From Sphingobium sp. (GTDB lineage Bacteria; Pseudomonadota; Alphaproteobacteria; Sphingomonadales; Sphingomonadaceae), in the NCBI GenBank assembly GCA_009360885.1, contig SPEL01000004.1, positions 1 to 64,000 of the forward strand: 64,000 bases of DNA, in the 5' to 3' direction. Shown in pieces: positions 53,324-62,254 of the stretch. The number at the start of each line of letters is the position of its first letter. Positions within the stretch are counted from its first letter, which is position 1. The notes below the pieces were generated by a model. It was not told the DNA's origin and did no database searches. It worked only from the letters and a program-made list of their open reading frames with translations. Made by a program: the position numbers and the translations under genes.

Positions 53324-54586
53324 TCAGTCCTTTAGGAAATCCGGCACCCGCTCCGCCGCGATCAGCGTTTCGGGCATGACACGGTCCGCCACCACAGCGA
53401 ACTGGTCACCATCCACCAATACCTCTGGCACCAGAGCGCGGCTATTATAAGTGCTGGCCATCGTCGCACCATAAGCGCCCGCCGTACGGAAAATACCCAG
53501 ATCGCCCGCCTTCATCGCATCAATATCGCGGTTCATGGCAAAGGTATCCCCGGTTTCGCACACCGGGCCTGCGATATTAGCGTTGATCCGCTCACCCGTT
53601 GGAACAACGGCCTCAAAATCATGCCATGCATCATACATGGCGGGCCGCGCCAGATCATTCATCGCCGCGTCAACGATGATATAGGGCCGTAATACACCGG
53701 GCTTCACCCAGATCACCTTCGTCAGCAACACACCGGCATTGCCGACGATAACCCGGCCCGGCTCAAACATCAGGGTAACGTCCCAATCCTTCGCCACGCG
53801 CTCAACCATCGCGCCATAATCAGCGGGGCTAGGGGGAACTTTATCCCGCTCATAAGGCACTCCAAGGCCACCACCGAGATCAACCCGGTCAATCACATGC
53901 CCCTCAGCGCGCAGTTCCGCCACCAGTTCGCCAATGCGACGATAGGCGGCCTCCAGCGGGGCAAGATCGAAAAGCTGGCTGCCAATATGCAGCGCAACAC
54001 CGCGCAGATTAAGGCCCGGACGCCCCGCAAGGCGTTCAAATATGCCTTTTGCCTCACTGATCGGCACACCGAATTTATTTTCCGATTTGCCGGTGGAAAT
54101 TTTGGCATGAGTGCCCGCATCCACATCCGGGTTAACGCGCAATACCGCCGATGCTGTCTTGCCGCTCGCATGGGCGAGCTGCGCCAGAACCGCGCCTTCT
54201 TCCTCCAGCTCAAGGTTGAACTGGCCGATGCCAACGTCCAGCCCATATTGCAATTCGGCCCGCGTCTTACCCACGCCCGAAAACACGATATCTTCGGCCT
54301 TCATACCCGCCGCCAATGCGCGGGCGATTTCACCGCCGGACACCACATCGGCACCATAGCCCTGTTTCGCTAGCACCTTCAACACCGCAATATTGGGATT
54401 GGCCTTGATCGCAAAGGCAATATGCGTGCGCGGCAAACCGGAAAGCGCCTGCTTGAACACCTGCGCATGCCGTTCCAGCGTGGCGCGGGAATAGATATAA
54501 ACCGGCGTACCGACTTCTTCCGCGATGCGGGGCATCGGCACATTTTCGACATGCAGCACACCGCCGCGATATTCAAAATAATCCAT
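53324..54586 (-). CDS. lysA: Diaminopimelate decarboxylase
   Basis: LysA makes lysine from meso-diaminopimelate. The 420-residue protein binds pyridoxal phosphate at Lys61 (HIAFAIKANPNIAVLK), with the glycine-rich phosphate loop LGGGLGVPYER, the HIGSQLFDLAP motif, FEPGRVIVGNAGVL and the second-subunit Cys in VCETGDTFAMNRD. Next to it on the same strand are the siroheme-related gene (7 bases apart) and, upstream, a small lipoprotein and argH; lysA beside argH is common in alphaproteobacteria. Confidence 0.96.
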   Translation of the reverse strand: MDYFEYRGGVLHVENVPMPRIAEEVGTPVYIYSRATLERHAQVFKQALSGLPRTHIAFAIKANPNIAVLKVLAKQGYGADVVSGGEIARALAAGMKAEDIVFSGVGKTRAELQYGLDVGIGQFNLELEEEGAVLAQLAHASGKTASAVLRVNPDVDAGTHAKISTGKSENKFGVPISEAKGIFERLAGRPGLNLRGVALHIGSQLFDLAPLEAAYRRIGELVAELRAEGHVIDRVDLGGGLGVPYERDKVPPSPADYGAMVERVAKDWDVTLMFEPGRVIVGNAGVLLTKVIWVKPGVLRPYIIVDAAMNDLARPAMYDAWHDFEAVVPTGERINANIAGPVCETGDTFAMNRDIDAMKAGDLGIFRTAGAYGATMASTYNSRALVPEVLVDGDQFAVVADRVMPETLIAAERVPDFLKD

Positions 54587-54672
54587 AAGGTGCTTCTGTT
54601 CTCAAAACTGATCTGGCCCCATAGCTGGTCAGAAATGGCGGCGAATCGGGGTGGTTACGCAGTTGGCCGTCA

Positions 54673-54942
54673 TTAGCGTGATGGCGGCAGGTTGAACGGG
54701 TCTTCAGCCCGCTCCTGCGAACGGAGAAGTGGCTCGGCGCTGCGATCAGGCCGGGCCTGCGGGCCGGTTTTCAGCATGTCATCCGGCGTGGCGGGCTTTT
54801 CCGCGCCATGGGCTACCGGCGTCGGTTCCATGCCCGGCACCGCCTTCAGCGATTTACGCGAACCACAGGCGCTGAAGGAAAGCGCCACACCGGCCAGCAA
54901 CAGGGCAGCACGAACCGGGAGAGAGGCAGGCAGGCGCATCAT
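54673..54942 (-). CDS. Small lipoprotein between lysA and argH
   Basis: The 89-residue product has a lipoprotein signal, [20 protein letters not shown] with Cys at residue 26, followed by a short disordered, Pro/Arg-rich tail ending DPFNLPPSR. Similar small lipoproteins (LptM-like, YifL) are encoded between argH and lysA in many Proteobacteria, so the position supports a real gene. E. coli LptM helps LPS-transporter assembly, but whether this one does is unknown. It overlaps argH by four bases. Confidence 0.78.
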   Translation of the reverse strand: MMRLPASLPVRAALLLAGVALSFSACGSRKSLKAVPGMEPTPVAHGAEKPATPDDMLKTGPQARPDRSAEPLLRSQERAEDPFNLPPSR

Positions 54943-56336
54943 GCTTCCTTCGCCATATCAAGCTGTGCCTGCGCAATGCGGGCACGCACCTGAACCGGGG
55001 CGGTGCCGCCATGGCTCATTCGGCTGGCGACGGAGGCATCCACCGTCAGCACATCATAAATGCCGCTGGTAATGCGCGGGTCGATGGATTGCAGCTCTTC
55101 AAGGCTGAGGTCCGCAAGCTGCACGCCCTTTTCCTCGGCCAGCTTCACCGCATGGCCGGTGATGTGATGCGCCTCGCGGAAGGGAATATCGCCTTCACGC
55201 ACTAGCCAGTCGGCAAGGTCTGTTGCCGTCGCGAAACCGCTTTCCGCCAATGCCCGCATACGGTCCGTGCGGAAGGTCACGGTTTCGATCATCCCGGTCA
55301 TCGCCGCGATGGCGAGGCCCAATAGATCATGCGCTTCAAACACCGGGGGCTTATCGTCCTGCATATCCTTGGAATAAGCGAGCGGCAGGCCCTTCATCGT
55401 GACACACAGCGCATTCATACACCCCATGATACGCCCAGCATGACCGCGCACCAATTCGGCGGCATCCGGGTTGCGCTTTTGCGGCATGATGGAACTGCCG
55501 GTGGAATAAGCATCGGGCAGTTTTACGAAACCAAAGGGCTGGCTCGCCCAGATGATGAACTCTTCGGCGAGTCGCGACAGGTGCAGCGACACCTGCGTTG
55601 CCGCCATCAGATAATCCAGCGCGAAATCACGATCCGACACCGAATCGAGGCTATTATCGGTGGGGCCATCAAAGCCTAGCGCCTGCGCCGTCATGAAACG
55701 ATCAGTCGGAAAGCCCGTGCCAGCCAGCGCCGCCGCGCCCAAAGGCGACTGATTCAAACGCACCCGTGCATCGGCAAAGCGGCTGCGGTCCCGTTTCAGC
55801 ATTTCATAATAAGCCATCAGATGATGGCCCAGTGTCACTGGCTGCGCGCTCTGTAAATGGGTGAAGCCCGGCATAACGCTGTCGGCATGTTCAGCCGCGC
55901 GAGCAACCAACGCCGCCTGCAAAGCCTTGAGGCCCGCATTCACCTCGTCAATCGCGTCACGCACCCACAGCTTGAAATCGGTCGCGACCTGATCGTTGCG
56001 GCTGCGCGCCGTATGCAGGCGCCCCGCCACCGGGCCAATCAGCTCTGCAAGGCGCGACTCCGTCACCATATGGATGTCTTCAAGGTCCATATTCACGGGA
56101 ACGCCATTCGCCTCATATTCGGCGGCGACGCGGCTCAGCCCCTCGGTAATCGCCTGTGCGTCCTCACCCGAAACAATACCGCGTACCGCCAGCATGGCGA
56201 CATGCGCCTTGGACCCGGCGATATCCTGTTTCCACAAGCGCTTGTCGAAGGGGATAGAGGCGTTTATCTCTCTCATCACCGAAGCGGGTCCCGCTGCGAA
56301 GCGCCCGCCCCACATGCTGTTGGAGCCAGCCGTCAT
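54939..56336 (-). CDS. argH: Argininosuccinate lyase
   Basis: The enzyme splits argininosuccinate into arginine and fumarate. From ATG 56336 it has 465 residues, the usual size. Key parts are [33 protein letters not shown], the [19 protein letters not shown] segment and the superfamily signature [11 protein letters not shown] containing the catalytic Ser. The open frame extends to 56429, but that overlaps the neighbouring gene. The start might instead be Met39 of that frame at 56315. The ATG at 56336 and the start of the TlpA-like gene on the other strand share one CATG. Confidence 0.95.
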   Translation of the reverse strand: MTAGSNSMWGGRFAAGPASVMREINASIPFDKRLWKQDIAGSKAHVAMLAVRGIVSGEDAQAITEGLSRVAAEYEANGVPVNMDLEDIHMVTESRLAELIGPVAGRLHTARSRNDQVATDFKLWVRDAIDEVNAGLKALQAALVARAAEHADSVMPGFTHLQSAQPVTLGHHLMAYYEMLKRDRSRFADARVRLNQSPLGAAALAGTGFPTDRFMTAQALGFDGPTDNSLDSVSDRDFALDYLMAATQVSLHLSRLAEEFIIWASQPFGFVKLPDAYSTGSSIMPQKRNPDAAELVRGHAGRIMGCMNALCVTMKGLPLAYSKDMQDDKPPVFEAHDLLGLAIAAMTGMIETVTFRTDRMRALAESGFATATDLADWLVREGDIPFREAHHITGHAVKLAEEKGVQLADLSLEELQSIDPRITSGIYDVLTVDASVASRMSHGGTAPVQVRARIAQAQLDMAKEA

Positions 56337-56937
56337 GCCTTTTTCGTCCCGGTCGCTAATTGTTCCGCTCCTGCTGGGGGTGATGGTCAGCGCCTGCGAT
56401 AAGCAATCCGCGCCCGCCGGGCAAGACAATGCGATAACTTCTGGCGAAGTAACTTCACCCGCACCCGAAACAGGGAAAGCCCCCGCCTATAGCATTGACC
56501 GTAAAAAGGTAGGCGAACCGCTGCCCGACGTTGCGTTCACCGATGAAAAGGGCAAAGCTATTGCGTTAAAGGAATTTTCCGGAAAGCCGGTTCTGGTTAA
56601 CCTGTGGGCGACATGGTGTGCGCCCTGTATCGCGGAAATGCCCCAGCTTGATAATATTGCCGGGGCACATAGCAAGGATGGCCTCCAGCTTCTGACCATA
56701 TCTCAGGATAGCCTGGGCGTAGACAAGGTGATGGCCTATTGGAACGGCAAGGGATTTAAACATATCCACCCCTATCTCGACCCGGAAAATAAGCTCGGTT
56801 TTCATTATGGCACCGGCGTTCTGCCCACCAGCGTGCTGTATAGCGCAGATAGCAAGGAAATTGCACGAATCATCGGCGCACCGGATTGGGAGGGGCCAGA
56901 AGCAGCCGCGCTTATCAAAGAAGCGCTGACGAAATAA
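56335..56937 (+). CDS. TlpA-like thioredoxin-fold lipoprotein
   Basis: The 200-residue protein has a lipoprotein signal, [24 protein letters not shown] (lipobox VSAC), and a TlpA/ResA-type thioredoxin domain: [22 protein letters not shown], the redox site [39 protein letters not shown] and [21 protein letters not shown] with the cis-Pro region. It would reduce disulfides outside the cytoplasm, perhaps for cytochrome c maturation. GGAG lies nine bases before its ATG. The open frame extends far upstream inside argH and is not coding there. Confidence 0.92.
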   Translation: MPFSSRSLIVPLLLGVMVSACDKQSAPAGQDNAITSGEVTSPAPETGKAPAYSIDRKKVGEPLPDVAFTDEKGKAIALKEFSGKPVLVNLWATWCAPCIAEMPQLDNIAGAHSKDGLQLLTISQDSLGVDKVMAYWNGKGFKHIHPYLDPENKLGFHYGTGVLPTSVLYSADSKEIARIIGAPDWEGPEAAALIKEALTK

Positions 56938-56956
56938 TTACAAGCCAGAGTTACAG

Positions 56957-56989
56957 GCCGGGTCAGCGCACTCCTCAGGCTGATCCGGC
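56957..56989 (+). terminator. Hairpin after the TlpA-like gene
   Basis: GCCGGGTCAGC (56957-56967) pairs with GCTGATCCGGC (56979-56989) over 11 bp with one G-U pair. There is no T-run, so termination is uncertain. Confidence 0.5.
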
Positions 56990-57068
56990 GATAATCTGCA
57001 TCGGCATTTATAGAGGGATTCGGGTCAGGCCCATAGGGCAGCATAACCGCCCTATTCTGCGCACTTGC

Positions 57069-57992
57069 TTACGCGGTGCGGCGCGCCGCCGCCTGCGCCC
57101 GCAACCCTTTCAGCGCATCATGGGTGAAAATAATCAACCCTGCCCAAATCAGCATGAAGCTCATTAATTTCTGGTCATCCAATGGCTCCTTATACATCAG
57201 AACTCCCATCAGAAACTGAATAGAGGGGGCAAGATATTGCATCACGCCCAGTGTCGCCAACGGCAGGCGCTGGGCCGCATAATTAAAGCATAAGAGCGGA
57301 ACGGATGTCACCACCCCCGCCAGCACCAGCAACGTCGTAACACCCAATTCATCACCAAAATGCAGCGTCCCATTCTGACCCAGAAACAGCAGATAGACCA
57401 CCGCAAAAGGTGTCAGCACCAATGTCTCAATCGTCAGGCCATGGGTGCCAGCAACCGGGGTCATTTTCCTCAGCAGGCCATAAATCCCAAAGCTCAGCGC
57501 CAACAGCACGCTGATCCACAATGTATTAAGCGCCGAAAAGGCCAATATCACCACGCCCACCAGCGCAAAACCAATGGCCACCATCTGGCCCCGGCGCAGC
57601 TTTTCCTTCAGCACCATGACGCCCAGCGCCACATTGACCAGTGGGTTAAGGAAATAGCCGAGGCTCGCCGCCAAAATATGGTCATTCGCCACCGCCCACA
57701 CATATATCAGCCAGTTGAGTGCAATCAGCACCGATGTGACCGTTAGCACACTCATTAGCCGCCGGTTGCGCATATGGCTGATGAGGCTGGCGAGTTCGCC
57801 CTGAAACAGCACAATCATCATCATGAAAATGGCGGACCAGACAACGCGCTGCGCCACAATTTCATAAGGCGAAACCGTAGACATGCTTTTGAAATAAAGC
57901 GGCAGCAGCCCCCACATCGCATAACAGCTAATGCCCAGTATAAAACCTTTGCGGACGGAATCTTTCTGATCGGGCTGGGCTATTTGGGTCAT
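57069..57992 (-). CDS. rarD: RarD-type EamA transporter
   Basis: The 307-residue protein has about ten membrane helices and the RarD pattern: GFILGISCYAMWGLLPLYFKSMSTVSPYEIVAQRVVWS, LNWLIYVWAVANDHILAASLGYFLNPLVNVALGV and a final FMLIWAGLIIF. RarD proteins are putative drug/metabolite exporters of unknown substrate. ATG 57992 starts before DSVRKGF; the frame continues open to 58040 without family match. Confidence 0.9.
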   Translation of the reverse strand: MTQIAQPDQKDSVRKGFILGISCYAMWGLLPLYFKSMSTVSPYEIVAQRVVWSAIFMMMIVLFQGELASLISHMRNRRLMSVLTVTSVLIALNWLIYVWAVANDHILAASLGYFLNPLVNVALGVMVLKEKLRRGQMVAIGFALVGVVILAFSALNTLWISVLLALSFGIYGLLRKMTPVAGTHGLTIETLVLTPFAVVYLLFLGQNGTLHFGDELGVTTLLVLAGVVTSVPLLCFNYAAQRLPLATLGVMQYLAPSIQFLMGVLMYKEPLDDQKLMSFMLIWAGLIIFTHDALKGLRAQAAARRTA

Positions 57993-58141
57993 AGCTGCCC
58001 CCTGCGCCTGCACGCGCACGGTTGCAAGCCTGTTTTTCATACCTCTGTGATCGGCTACCTTTTTCGTTCCGCACCCTACTTCCTATAGGCAGCAAATTTG
58101 TTTAGCCTGCGCGTGCTTTCATGCTTTTTCAGGAAACCCGA

Positions 58142-58918
58142 ATGTCATTGCTTTCTGCCGTTAAAATATCCCCGGCACTGCCTTTATTATGTGCTTTGCT
58201 GGCAGGGTGCGGCGAAAAAGAAAAGCAAGGCAACCCCGCTCAGCTTGACGCCCCCCTCCTCAGCAATGCCGAAGACCCGGCCCTCAGAGAGGCATTGGAA
58301 GCGCCACTGGCATCTGATCCTGACCTTGCCGCCGACGCCAATCGTGACTCGGTACGCCCGTCTGATAAGCCCCTTTCCGGCACAACTCCGGCCAATATTG
58401 GTTCGACCAGCCTCAGCATTGCGGATGCAAAGGACGCAGCGCTAAAGCTGGCAGGCGGCAAATTCACACCTACCCCCGCCTCCACCAAGAACATTACATC
58501 AGTTGGCACACCGCCCATCACCCTCGGCGCGCTGATGGAGGCACAGTTGGCAAAGAACAGCGCCGCACGATGCAATGGAGCGAAAATCACCTATGATGCC
58601 CGCTGGGCGCTCCGTCTGCCAAAAGCCTTCCCCCTCTATCCCGGCGCGCAGCTTATTGAAGCCGCTGGCGCGCAGGGCAACGGCCCCTGTGCGATTCGCG
58701 CCGCGAGCTTCCGCACCGGGGTATCCCGTACAGATATAATGGATTTCTATACCAGCATGGCAAAACGCGCCGGTTATTCCGTCGAGCATGTTGAGGAAAA
58801 TGAGGACGCCATATTGAGCGGCACCAAAGGCGGTAATAGCGCAGCCTTCCATATTCGTTTCCGAGATATGCGCGGTAATGGGACAGAAGCTGACCTTTCC
58901 GTATATGGCGGCCTGTGA
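58142..58918 (+). CDS. Lipoprotein of unknown function
   Basis: The 258-residue product has a signal peptide with lipobox LLAGC (residues 19-23), then a long Ala/Asp/Ser-rich disordered part (to about 115), and a folded C-terminal domain with RWALRLPKAFPLYPGAQLIEAAG and FYTSMAKRAGYSVEHVEENEDAILSGTKGG. The Cys in CNGAK and CAIRAAS may pair. I do not recognise a family name. The short helical YTSMAKRAGY region resembles small domains in other sphingomonad lipoproteins. Confidence 0.72.
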   Translation: MSLLSAVKISPALPLLCALLAGCGEKEKQGNPAQLDAPLLSNAEDPALREALEAPLASDPDLAADANRDSVRPSDKPLSGTTPANIGSTSLSIADAKDAALKLAGGKFTPTPASTKNITSVGTPPITLGALMEAQLAKNSAARCNGAKITYDARWALRLPKAFPLYPGAQLIEAAGAQGNGPCAIRAASFRTGVSRTDIMDFYTSMAKRAGYSVEHVEENEDAILSGTKGGNSAAFHIRFRDMRGNGTEADLSVYGGL

Positions 58919-58928
58919 AACCCCCGCC

Positions 58929-58956
58929 ATGGGAACCATGCGGTGATGGTTCCATC
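58929..58956 (+). terminator. Hairpin before crcB
   Basis: GGAACCAT (58932-58939) and ATGGTTCC (58946-58953) form an 8-bp stem with a 6-base loop. It follows the lipoprotein stop by about 13 bases. It is not a fluoride riboswitch as far as I can see. Confidence 0.4.
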
Positions 58957-58984
58957 TGCCTCCAAAATGCTCTAGGGCTGCGCG

Positions 58985-59362
58985 ATGAATAATATTTATG
59001 TCATGTTCGGCGGGGCGATAGGCTCTCTCGCCCGCTATCAATTTGGGCGGATGGCCACTCATATATGGGGCGCAGCTCTTCCTTTCGGGACGCTTGGCGT
59101 TAATCTGATTGGCGGATTGCTGATGGGTTTGTTGGTTGGCTCTCTTGCCCGCTTCGGCACCGGCGGCGAATCGCTGCGCTTGCTGATCGGCGTGGGGCTA
59201 TTGGGCGGGTTCACAACCTTCTCCGCCTTCAGCCTTGATGTGGTCACGCTGATGGAGCGCGGGCAATATGGTGTGGCGCTGGGCTATGCGCTGCTGTCTG
59301 TTGCTGGTTCCGTCGCGGCGCTGTTTGCCGGATTGATGCTGATGCGCGGGGTGATGGCATGA
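58985..59362 (+). CDS. crcB: Fluoride exporter CrcB (Fluc)
   Basis: CrcB forms a dimeric fluoride channel that expels the ion. The 125-residue protein has four membrane helices and the family motifs GGAIGSLARYQFGR, FGTLGVNLIGGLLMGLLVG and GLLGGFTTFSAFSLDVVTLM with the conserved Asn and Phe residues. No fluoride riboswitch was recognised upstream. Its stop overlaps the start of the pseudouridine synthase gene (ATGA). Confidence 0.95.
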   Translation: MNNIYVMFGGAIGSLARYQFGRMATHIWGAALPFGTLGVNLIGGLLMGLLVGSLARFGTGGESLRLLIGVGLLGGFTTFSAFSLDVVTLMERGQYGVALGYALLSVAGSVAALFAGLMLMRGVMA

Positions 59363-60924
59363 GTGAACGTCGTCCCCCTCGTCCCGACAAGCCCCGCGGC
59401 AGCACAGGGCGCTCCCATGACGGTTCCCGTTCTGATGGGCCGCGCTCTGGCGCTGGTCGTTCAGGCACGACTCGTTCCGGCAAGCCCGGTGCATCCCGCT
59501 CTGGTTCAAAATCAGGCCCCAAATCTGAGTGGCCTAAGCGGGATAATGCCGATGCCGGTTCGCGCAAGCGCTCACCGGGTGCCCCCTTTGAGAAAAAACG
59601 CTCCGGCGCGAAAGGCGCAGCAGAGGGAGTAAGATCATCCCCTCCACGCTCCGCCGCTGCAAAATCCGCCGCAAAAACACCGCAGCCATCCTCCGCTGCC
59701 ATCAGCATGATCGTGCAATCCGACGATGACGGCATCCGCCTTGATCGCTGGTTCAAGCGCCACCGCCCCGACATCAGCTTCGCGCTGGTTTCGCGCTGGT
59801 CTCGCACCGGGCAGCTTCGCGTTGATGGCGCACGCGCCACCCCCGGCGACCGCATAGAGGGCGGGCAGGTCATCCGTATCCCCCCCATAGCGGAGCAGGA
59901 AGAGGCCGCGCCCAAGCGCAACCGCCCTACCCGCCGCCTGCTCTCTGACGAGGAAATGGATTTCGCTCAGAGCCTCGTCATCCATAAGGACGATCAGGCC
60001 ATTGTCATCAACAAGCCTCCGGGCCTCGCCACGCAGGGCGGGACCAAGACCGACGAGCATGTTGATGGCCTGTTGGACGCATTGATGTTTGAACGCGATG
60101 ATCGCCCCAAGCTGGTGCATAGGCTCGATAAAGACACATCGGGTGCGCTGCTGCTCGCCCGCTCTGCCCGCGCCGCCGCGTTTTTCGCTAAGAGCTTTGC
60201 CAGCCGCACCGCGCGCAAGGTCTATTGGGCACTCGTCATGGATGTGCCGAGCATTGAGGACGGCATGATCGACTTGCCGCTCGCGAAACAACCCGGCTCT
60301 GGCGGCGAAAAAATGCATGTGGATGAGGAAAATGGCCTTCCCTCCCGCACCCGTTACCGGGTGATTGAACGCGCCGGAAACCGCGCATGCTGGCTGGAAC
60401 TACAGCCCTATACCGGGCGCACCCACCAGATCCGCGCCCATCTGGCGGCGATTGGCCACCCGATTGTGGGCGACGGTAAATATGGCGGCAAAGAAGCCTT
60501 TCTGACCGGTGCAATCAGCCGCAAAATGCATCTTCATGCCCGGCGTATCCGGGTGGATCATCCCGATGGTGGCCGCGTGGATATGCGTGCTGATCTGCCG
60601 CAGCATTTCGCTGACAGCTTACTGGCTTTGGGCTTTGACATCGCGACGGGCGATTTGCCGCTGGATGAGGAAATCGACACCGGCCCGACCAGAGACGATG
60701 AGAAAAAGGCCGCCCGCCAACATGCCAAGGATTTGCGCAAGGAACGGCGCGGTGAACGGCGAGGACGCGGAGAGGCAAACAAAGCCGCGCCGGTTAAAGG
60801 CCCGGCGAAAGGGAAAAGCGCCGGCCCCCGCAAAGGCCCGACCAATAAGGCTGGCACGGCCAAAACCGCAGGCCCGCGCTCTGATAAACCCCGCCCCAAT
60901 GGCGACAGGCCCGGCAGGAAATAA
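59359..60924 (+). CDS. RluA-family pseudouridine synthase with long basic extensions
   Basis: The enzyme isomerises uridines in rRNA. The 521-residue protein has an N-terminal extension of about 115 residues rich in Arg, Ser, Gly and Lys, an S4 RNA-binding domain (DDGIRLDRWFKRHRPDIS), and the RluA domain with the catalytic motif HRLDKDTSGALLLAR, PYTGRTHQIRAHLAAIGHPIVGD and KMHLHARRI. A final tail of 90 residues is again Lys/Arg-rich. The core would suit RluC or RluD; the exact target site is unknown. Extensions of this length are unusual and are likely disordered RNA contacts. It is coupled to crcB by a 4-base overlap. Confidence 0.9.
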   Translation: MSERRPPRPDKPRGSTGRSHDGSRSDGPRSGAGRSGTTRSGKPGASRSGSKSGPKSEWPKRDNADAGSRKRSPGAPFEKKRSGAKGAAEGVRSSPPRSAAAKSAAKTPQPSSAAISMIVQSDDDGIRLDRWFKRHRPDISFALVSRWSRTGQLRVDGARATPGDRIEGGQVIRIPPIAEQEEAAPKRNRPTRRLLSDEEMDFAQSLVIHKDDQAIVINKPPGLATQGGTKTDEHVDGLLDALMFERDDRPKLVHRLDKDTSGALLLARSARAAAFFAKSFASRTARKVYWALVMDVPSIEDGMIDLPLAKQPGSGGEKMHVDEENGLPSRTRYRVIERAGNRACWLELQPYTGRTHQIRAHLAAIGHPIVGDGKYGGKEAFLTGAISRKMHLHARRIRVDHPDGGRVDMRADLPQHFADSLLALGFDIATGDLPLDEEIDTGPTRDDEKKAARQHAKDLRKERRGERRGRGEANKAAPVKGPAKGKSAGPRKGPTNKAGTAKTAGPRSDKPRPNGDRPGRK

Positions 60925-60935
60925 GACGCGACACG

Positions 60936-61601
60936 ATGAGCAAACCCAATCGCCTTGCCCTGTTTGATTGTGACGGCACGCTGGTCGATAGCCAGCATAG
61001 CATCGTCGAGGCGATGAGCCGTGCCTTCACCGCCGAGAAGCTGCAACCGCCCAGCCGTCAGCAGATACTCTCCATCGTAGGGCTATCGCTTCCCTATGCG
61101 ATGGCCCGCCTGCTGCCCGAAGCGGATGCGGACTATCATGACCATCTATCGGAGCAATATAAGGCGGCCTTCCGCCTGATGCGGCAGGAACAGAGCGTGG
61201 TGGAACCGCTTTATGCCGGTATGGCGGACTTGCTGCATACACTGGATGAGGATGGCTGGATGTTGGGCGTCGCCACAGGAAAATCCGACCGCGGCCTCAA
61301 CCTGTGCCTTACCCACCATGGGTTGCTCACCAAGTTCGTGACGCTGCAAACGGCAGACCGGCACCCCAGCAAACCCCACCCCTCCATGGCATTGCAGGCC
61401 ATGGCAGAGGCAGGAGCCACCCCGGAAACCACCGTAATGATTGGCGATACCAGTTTCGACATGGAACTGGCGGGTAATGCCGGGGTGCGTGCTATTGGTG
61501 TCACATGGGGCTATCATAGCGAAACAGAGCTGCGCGATTCCGGGGCCAGCGCCATTGCGGTGGACATGGATGATCTGGCGCGGCATATCGCGCAGCCATG
61601 A
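60936..61601 (+). CDS. HAD-family phosphatase, phosphoglycolate phosphatase type
   Basis: The 221-residue enzyme shows the HAD motifs: LALFDCDGTLVDSQHS (motif I, nucleophile Asp), MLGVATGKSDRGL (motif II), the Lys region PSKPHPS and MIGDTSFDMELAGNAG (motif IV). A helical cap lies at about 20-90. It could remove phosphate from 2-phosphoglycolate or another sugar phosphate. It starts 11 bases after the pseudouridine synthase and overlaps the next gene by four bases. Confidence 0.9.
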   Translation: MSKPNRLALFDCDGTLVDSQHSIVEAMSRAFTAEKLQPPSRQQILSIVGLSLPYAMARLLPEADADYHDHLSEQYKAAFRLMRQEQSVVEPLYAGMADLLHTLDEDGWMLGVATGKSDRGLNLCLTHHGLLTKFVTLQTADRHPSKPHPSMALQAMAEAGATPETTVMIGDTSFDMELAGNAGVRAIGVTWGYHSETELRDSGASAIAVDMDDLARHIAQP

Positions 61602-61957
61602 CCGATCCCCGTATGACAGACCCATCTCTCTCCTCGCAGGCAGATGCCACCGCGCCCGCCCATCAGCCCACCAACCTCGAAGCCGAAAAAGCCGCACGGG
61701 AAAAGGCCGCGAAGCAAAGATTCTTCGCGCTGTCGCTGTTCCGCCTGTCCGGCATTGCGATATTGATGGTCGCCTGGGCAATCTTATTAGGGAAGTTCAG
61801 CTTCGTATCCGGCAAGGATGCAAAGCTGCTTGGCTCCATCATCGCCACCATCGGCCTGATCCAGACGATCATCGTCCCGCGCGTACTGGCAGGCATATGG
61901 AAGCAGGCGCAGGCCAAACAGGCGCAAGAAGCGCTAAAGCAGGACCAATCGGCATAA
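61598..61957 (+). CDS. Two-helix membrane protein of unknown function
   Basis: The 119-residue product has a polar N-terminal 40 residues, then two membrane helices, FRLSGIAILMVAWAILLGKF and LGSIIATIGLIQTIIVPRVLA, and a basic, Ala/Gln-rich C-terminal helix. I do not recognise the family. It is coupled to the HAD gene by a 4-base overlap. Confidence 0.68.
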   Translation: MTDPRMTDPSLSSQADATAPAHQPTNLEAEKAAREKAAKQRFFALSLFRLSGIAILMVAWAILLGKFSFVSGKDAKLLGSIIATIGLIQTIIVPRVLAGIWKQAQAKQAQEALKQDQSA

Positions 61958-61993
61958 GCATCCCGGAACAAGCTGGCTATTAGGGGCAAGACC

Positions 61994-62160
61994 CTAGTGC
62001 GGTGGATTTGAAATACGCCTCATTATAGTGGCGAGGCGCAGAGCGCATTTAAAATTCATAAACCGCACTGGAAACAGAGAGTTGCTAGTGCCCCTTATGA
62101 ATTTGAAGTTCGTTCTATGCCTGCCCAATAATAAGACGAACTTCAGATTCGGGTCACTAG
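61994..62160. repeat. Two tandem palindromic repeat elements
   Basis: The first element (61994-62071) begins CTAGTGCGGTGGATTTGAAA and ends CACTGG, with its right arm the imperfect complement of the left. The second (62085-62160) begins CTAGTG, contains GAATTTGAAGTTCGTT and ends ACGAACTTCAGATTC then CACTAG. Both are about 77 bp, both are near-perfect hairpins, and their arms resemble each other, so they are two diverged copies separated by 13 bases. They fill most of the gap between the two neighbouring genes and look like a small non-autonomous repeat family. Confidence 0.7.
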
Positions 62161-62254
62161 CTTTGCGACCCAGATGCAGCTACGGGGCGATCCCGCTTTT
62201 CCAGATGGATAGGGCGCGGACGTCCTACCAGAAATGGGCACAGAAAGCAGATTT

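Noticed and set aside
55996-56334. An upstream extension of the TlpA-like frame inside argH
   Set aside because: The signal peptide and lipobox begin at 56335, and the extension is antisense to a conserved enzyme.
58919-58984. Possible fluoride riboswitch before crcB
   Set aside because: A hairpin is present, but the conserved GGNGAUG core and pseudoknot partner of the crcB RNA motif are not visible in this 66-base gap.
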